This document shows, one piece after another, positions 63,327 through 64,000 of a DNA stretch of 64,000 bases. Position 1 is the first letter of the stretch. Each line of letters begins with the position of its first letter. The translations under genes were made by a program, and so were the position numbers. The stretch is taken from contig NZ_JAIUIE010000001.1 of the NCBI RefSeq assembly GCF_020165495.1, positions 496,001-560,000 on the forward strand, in the 5' to 3' direction. Under the pieces are notes generated by a model. It saw nothing but the letters and a program-made list of their open reading frames with translations. It was not told the DNA's origin and searched no databases. Source of the stretch: Mesorhizobium sp. BR1-1-16. Its GTDB lineage: Bacteria; Pseudomonadota; Alphaproteobacteria; Rhizobiales; Kaistiaceae.

Positions 63327-64000
63327 ATGCAACGCGACGTCAGAGTCGGCTGCCAGACTTTCACATGGGAAATGCTGGGCAATGCCTGGCGGGGCGGCCC
63401 CGACGACCTGCTTGACGCCATTGCCGCCGGTGGCTATGCCGGTATCGAGATCACCGACACGATGATCGGTCATTATGCCGGGCGTCCGAGCGCCTTCGGC
63501 GAAGCGCTTGCGACGCGCGGCCTCGACCTCGTGGCCTTCGCCATCGGCTCGGACAGTGGCTTCACCGAGCCGTCCATGGTCGAGGCGGATCTCGAGGATG
63601 TCGCCCGCGCCATCACCTTTGCCGGAGCCTTCCCGGGCGCGCTGGTCTCGATCGGCTCGGCAACCGTGATGTCGCCGGGCGATCGCGCCGCGAAATTCGC
63701 AACGGCCGCCGACTTCTATAATCGCGCAGCGGCTCTCGGCCAGGCGGCGGGGGTCGGCGTGGCGGTGCATCCGAGCTCGCATCACAACACGCTGCTCTTC
63801 GATCGCGCCGACTATGACCGACTGTTCGCGCTCCTCGACGACAGCGTCGGCTGGGTGCCGGATACGGGTCACATGCTGCGTGGCCATCCGGACATGCTGG
63901 ACACACTCGGCCACTATCAGGCTCGCATCCGCTATCTCCACCTGAAGGATGTCGATGCGTCCGGCAAGTGGGCGATGCTCGGCGCTGGTGTCTGCGATAC
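63327..64000 (+). CDS. Xylose-isomerase-like TIM-barrel sugar isomerase/epimerase, partial
   Basis: The gene starts at ATG 63327, 2 bp after the permease stop, and remains open to the window edge (about 224 residues seen). The N-terminus MQRDVRVGCQTFTWE, then GYAGIEITDT, VAVHPSSHHN, VPDTGHMLRG and RYLHLKDVDASGKW, is that of the AP endonuclease 2/IolE-like family, with metal ligands E, D, H and H. Members isomerise, epimerise or dehydrate sugars and inosose. It belongs to the ABC operon and thus to cluster B. Confidence 0.88.
   Translation, partial: MQRDVRVGCQTFTWEMLGNAWRGGPDDLLDAIAAGGYAGIEITDTMIGHYAGRPSAFGEALATRGLDLVAFAIGSDSGFTEPSMVEADLEDVARAITFAGAFPGALVSIGSATVMSPGDRAAKFATAADFYNRAAALGQAAGVGVAVHPSSHHNTLLFDRADYDRLFALLDDSVGWVPDTGHMLRGHPDMLDTLGHYQARIRYLHLKDVDASGKWAMLGAGVCD

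Overview
The window is GC-rich (mid-60s percent by eye), densely coded chromosomal DNA from an alphaproteobacterium, most likely of the order Hyphomicrobiales (Rhizobiales). Evidence is the gene content and order: lptF divergent from pepA-holC, the pgsA-moaD-moaE run, the purN/purM - PerM - hdaA - ppk1 - ppx - rnd - aspS neighbourhood, an alphaproteobacterial Tim44-like protein, a short rpsU with a basic tail, and an initiator tRNA with a C1-A72 mismatch. The genus cannot be fixed from sequence alone.

Layout. 0-7 kb: start of lptF (cut by the window edge), pepA and holC, a ChaA-type cation/proton antiporter, a Uup-like ABC-F ATPase, a secreted DUF4344 protein whose HExxH motif reads HQAGH, and a two-helix membrane protein. 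7-20 kb: small stress or housekeeping enzymes (PNPOx-like, VOC, DinB), ndk, GSTs, molybdopterin synthase (moaD, moaE) with pgsA and a coupled HD hydrolase, diacylglycerol kinase, an FMN reductase, trhO, a Tim44-like protein, rpsU, a HAD hydrolase, a HerA/DUF87-like ATPase and a Bcr/CflA exporter. 20-30 kb: an acetamidase/formamidase, a COG0523 (CobW-like) metallochaperone with a Zur-box-like palindrome 11 bp before its start, a decayed tRNA-like stretch, uvrC behind a pteridine-reductase-like SDR, an Omp25/31-type barrel, an IMPase, and secreted RNase T2. 30-48 kb: glutathionyl-hydroquinone reductase, rlmJ, a membrane diguanylate cyclase, a DsbA-like protein with a CPYSC motif, a cytoplasmic molybdopterin oxidoreductase, then the purine/polyphosphate/aspS block and tRNA-fMet.

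48-64 kb is accessory and devoted to carbohydrate use. Cluster A (48.4-54.1 kb) has a divergent LacI regulator and an operon of ABC solute-binding protein, two permeases and an intracellular GH1 glycosidase. Cluster B (55.4 kb to the window end) has a DeoR regulator, an ADP-dependent-PFK/GK-like sugar kinase, a TIM-barrel class I aldolase-like enzyme, a Gfo/Idh/MocA dehydrogenase, a second sugar ABC importer with a Tat-type solute-binding protein, and a xylose-isomerase-like TIM-barrel isomerase cut by the window edge. Neither transporter encodes an ATPase. Cluster B holds a full set of activities for a sugar route (import, oxidation, isomerisation, phosphorylation, retro-aldol cleavage) and a perfect 14-bp operator pair in its divergent promoter. 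It is the best candidate here for an undescribed pathway; its substrate is unknown.

No insertion sequence, prophage or CRISPR array was recognised.
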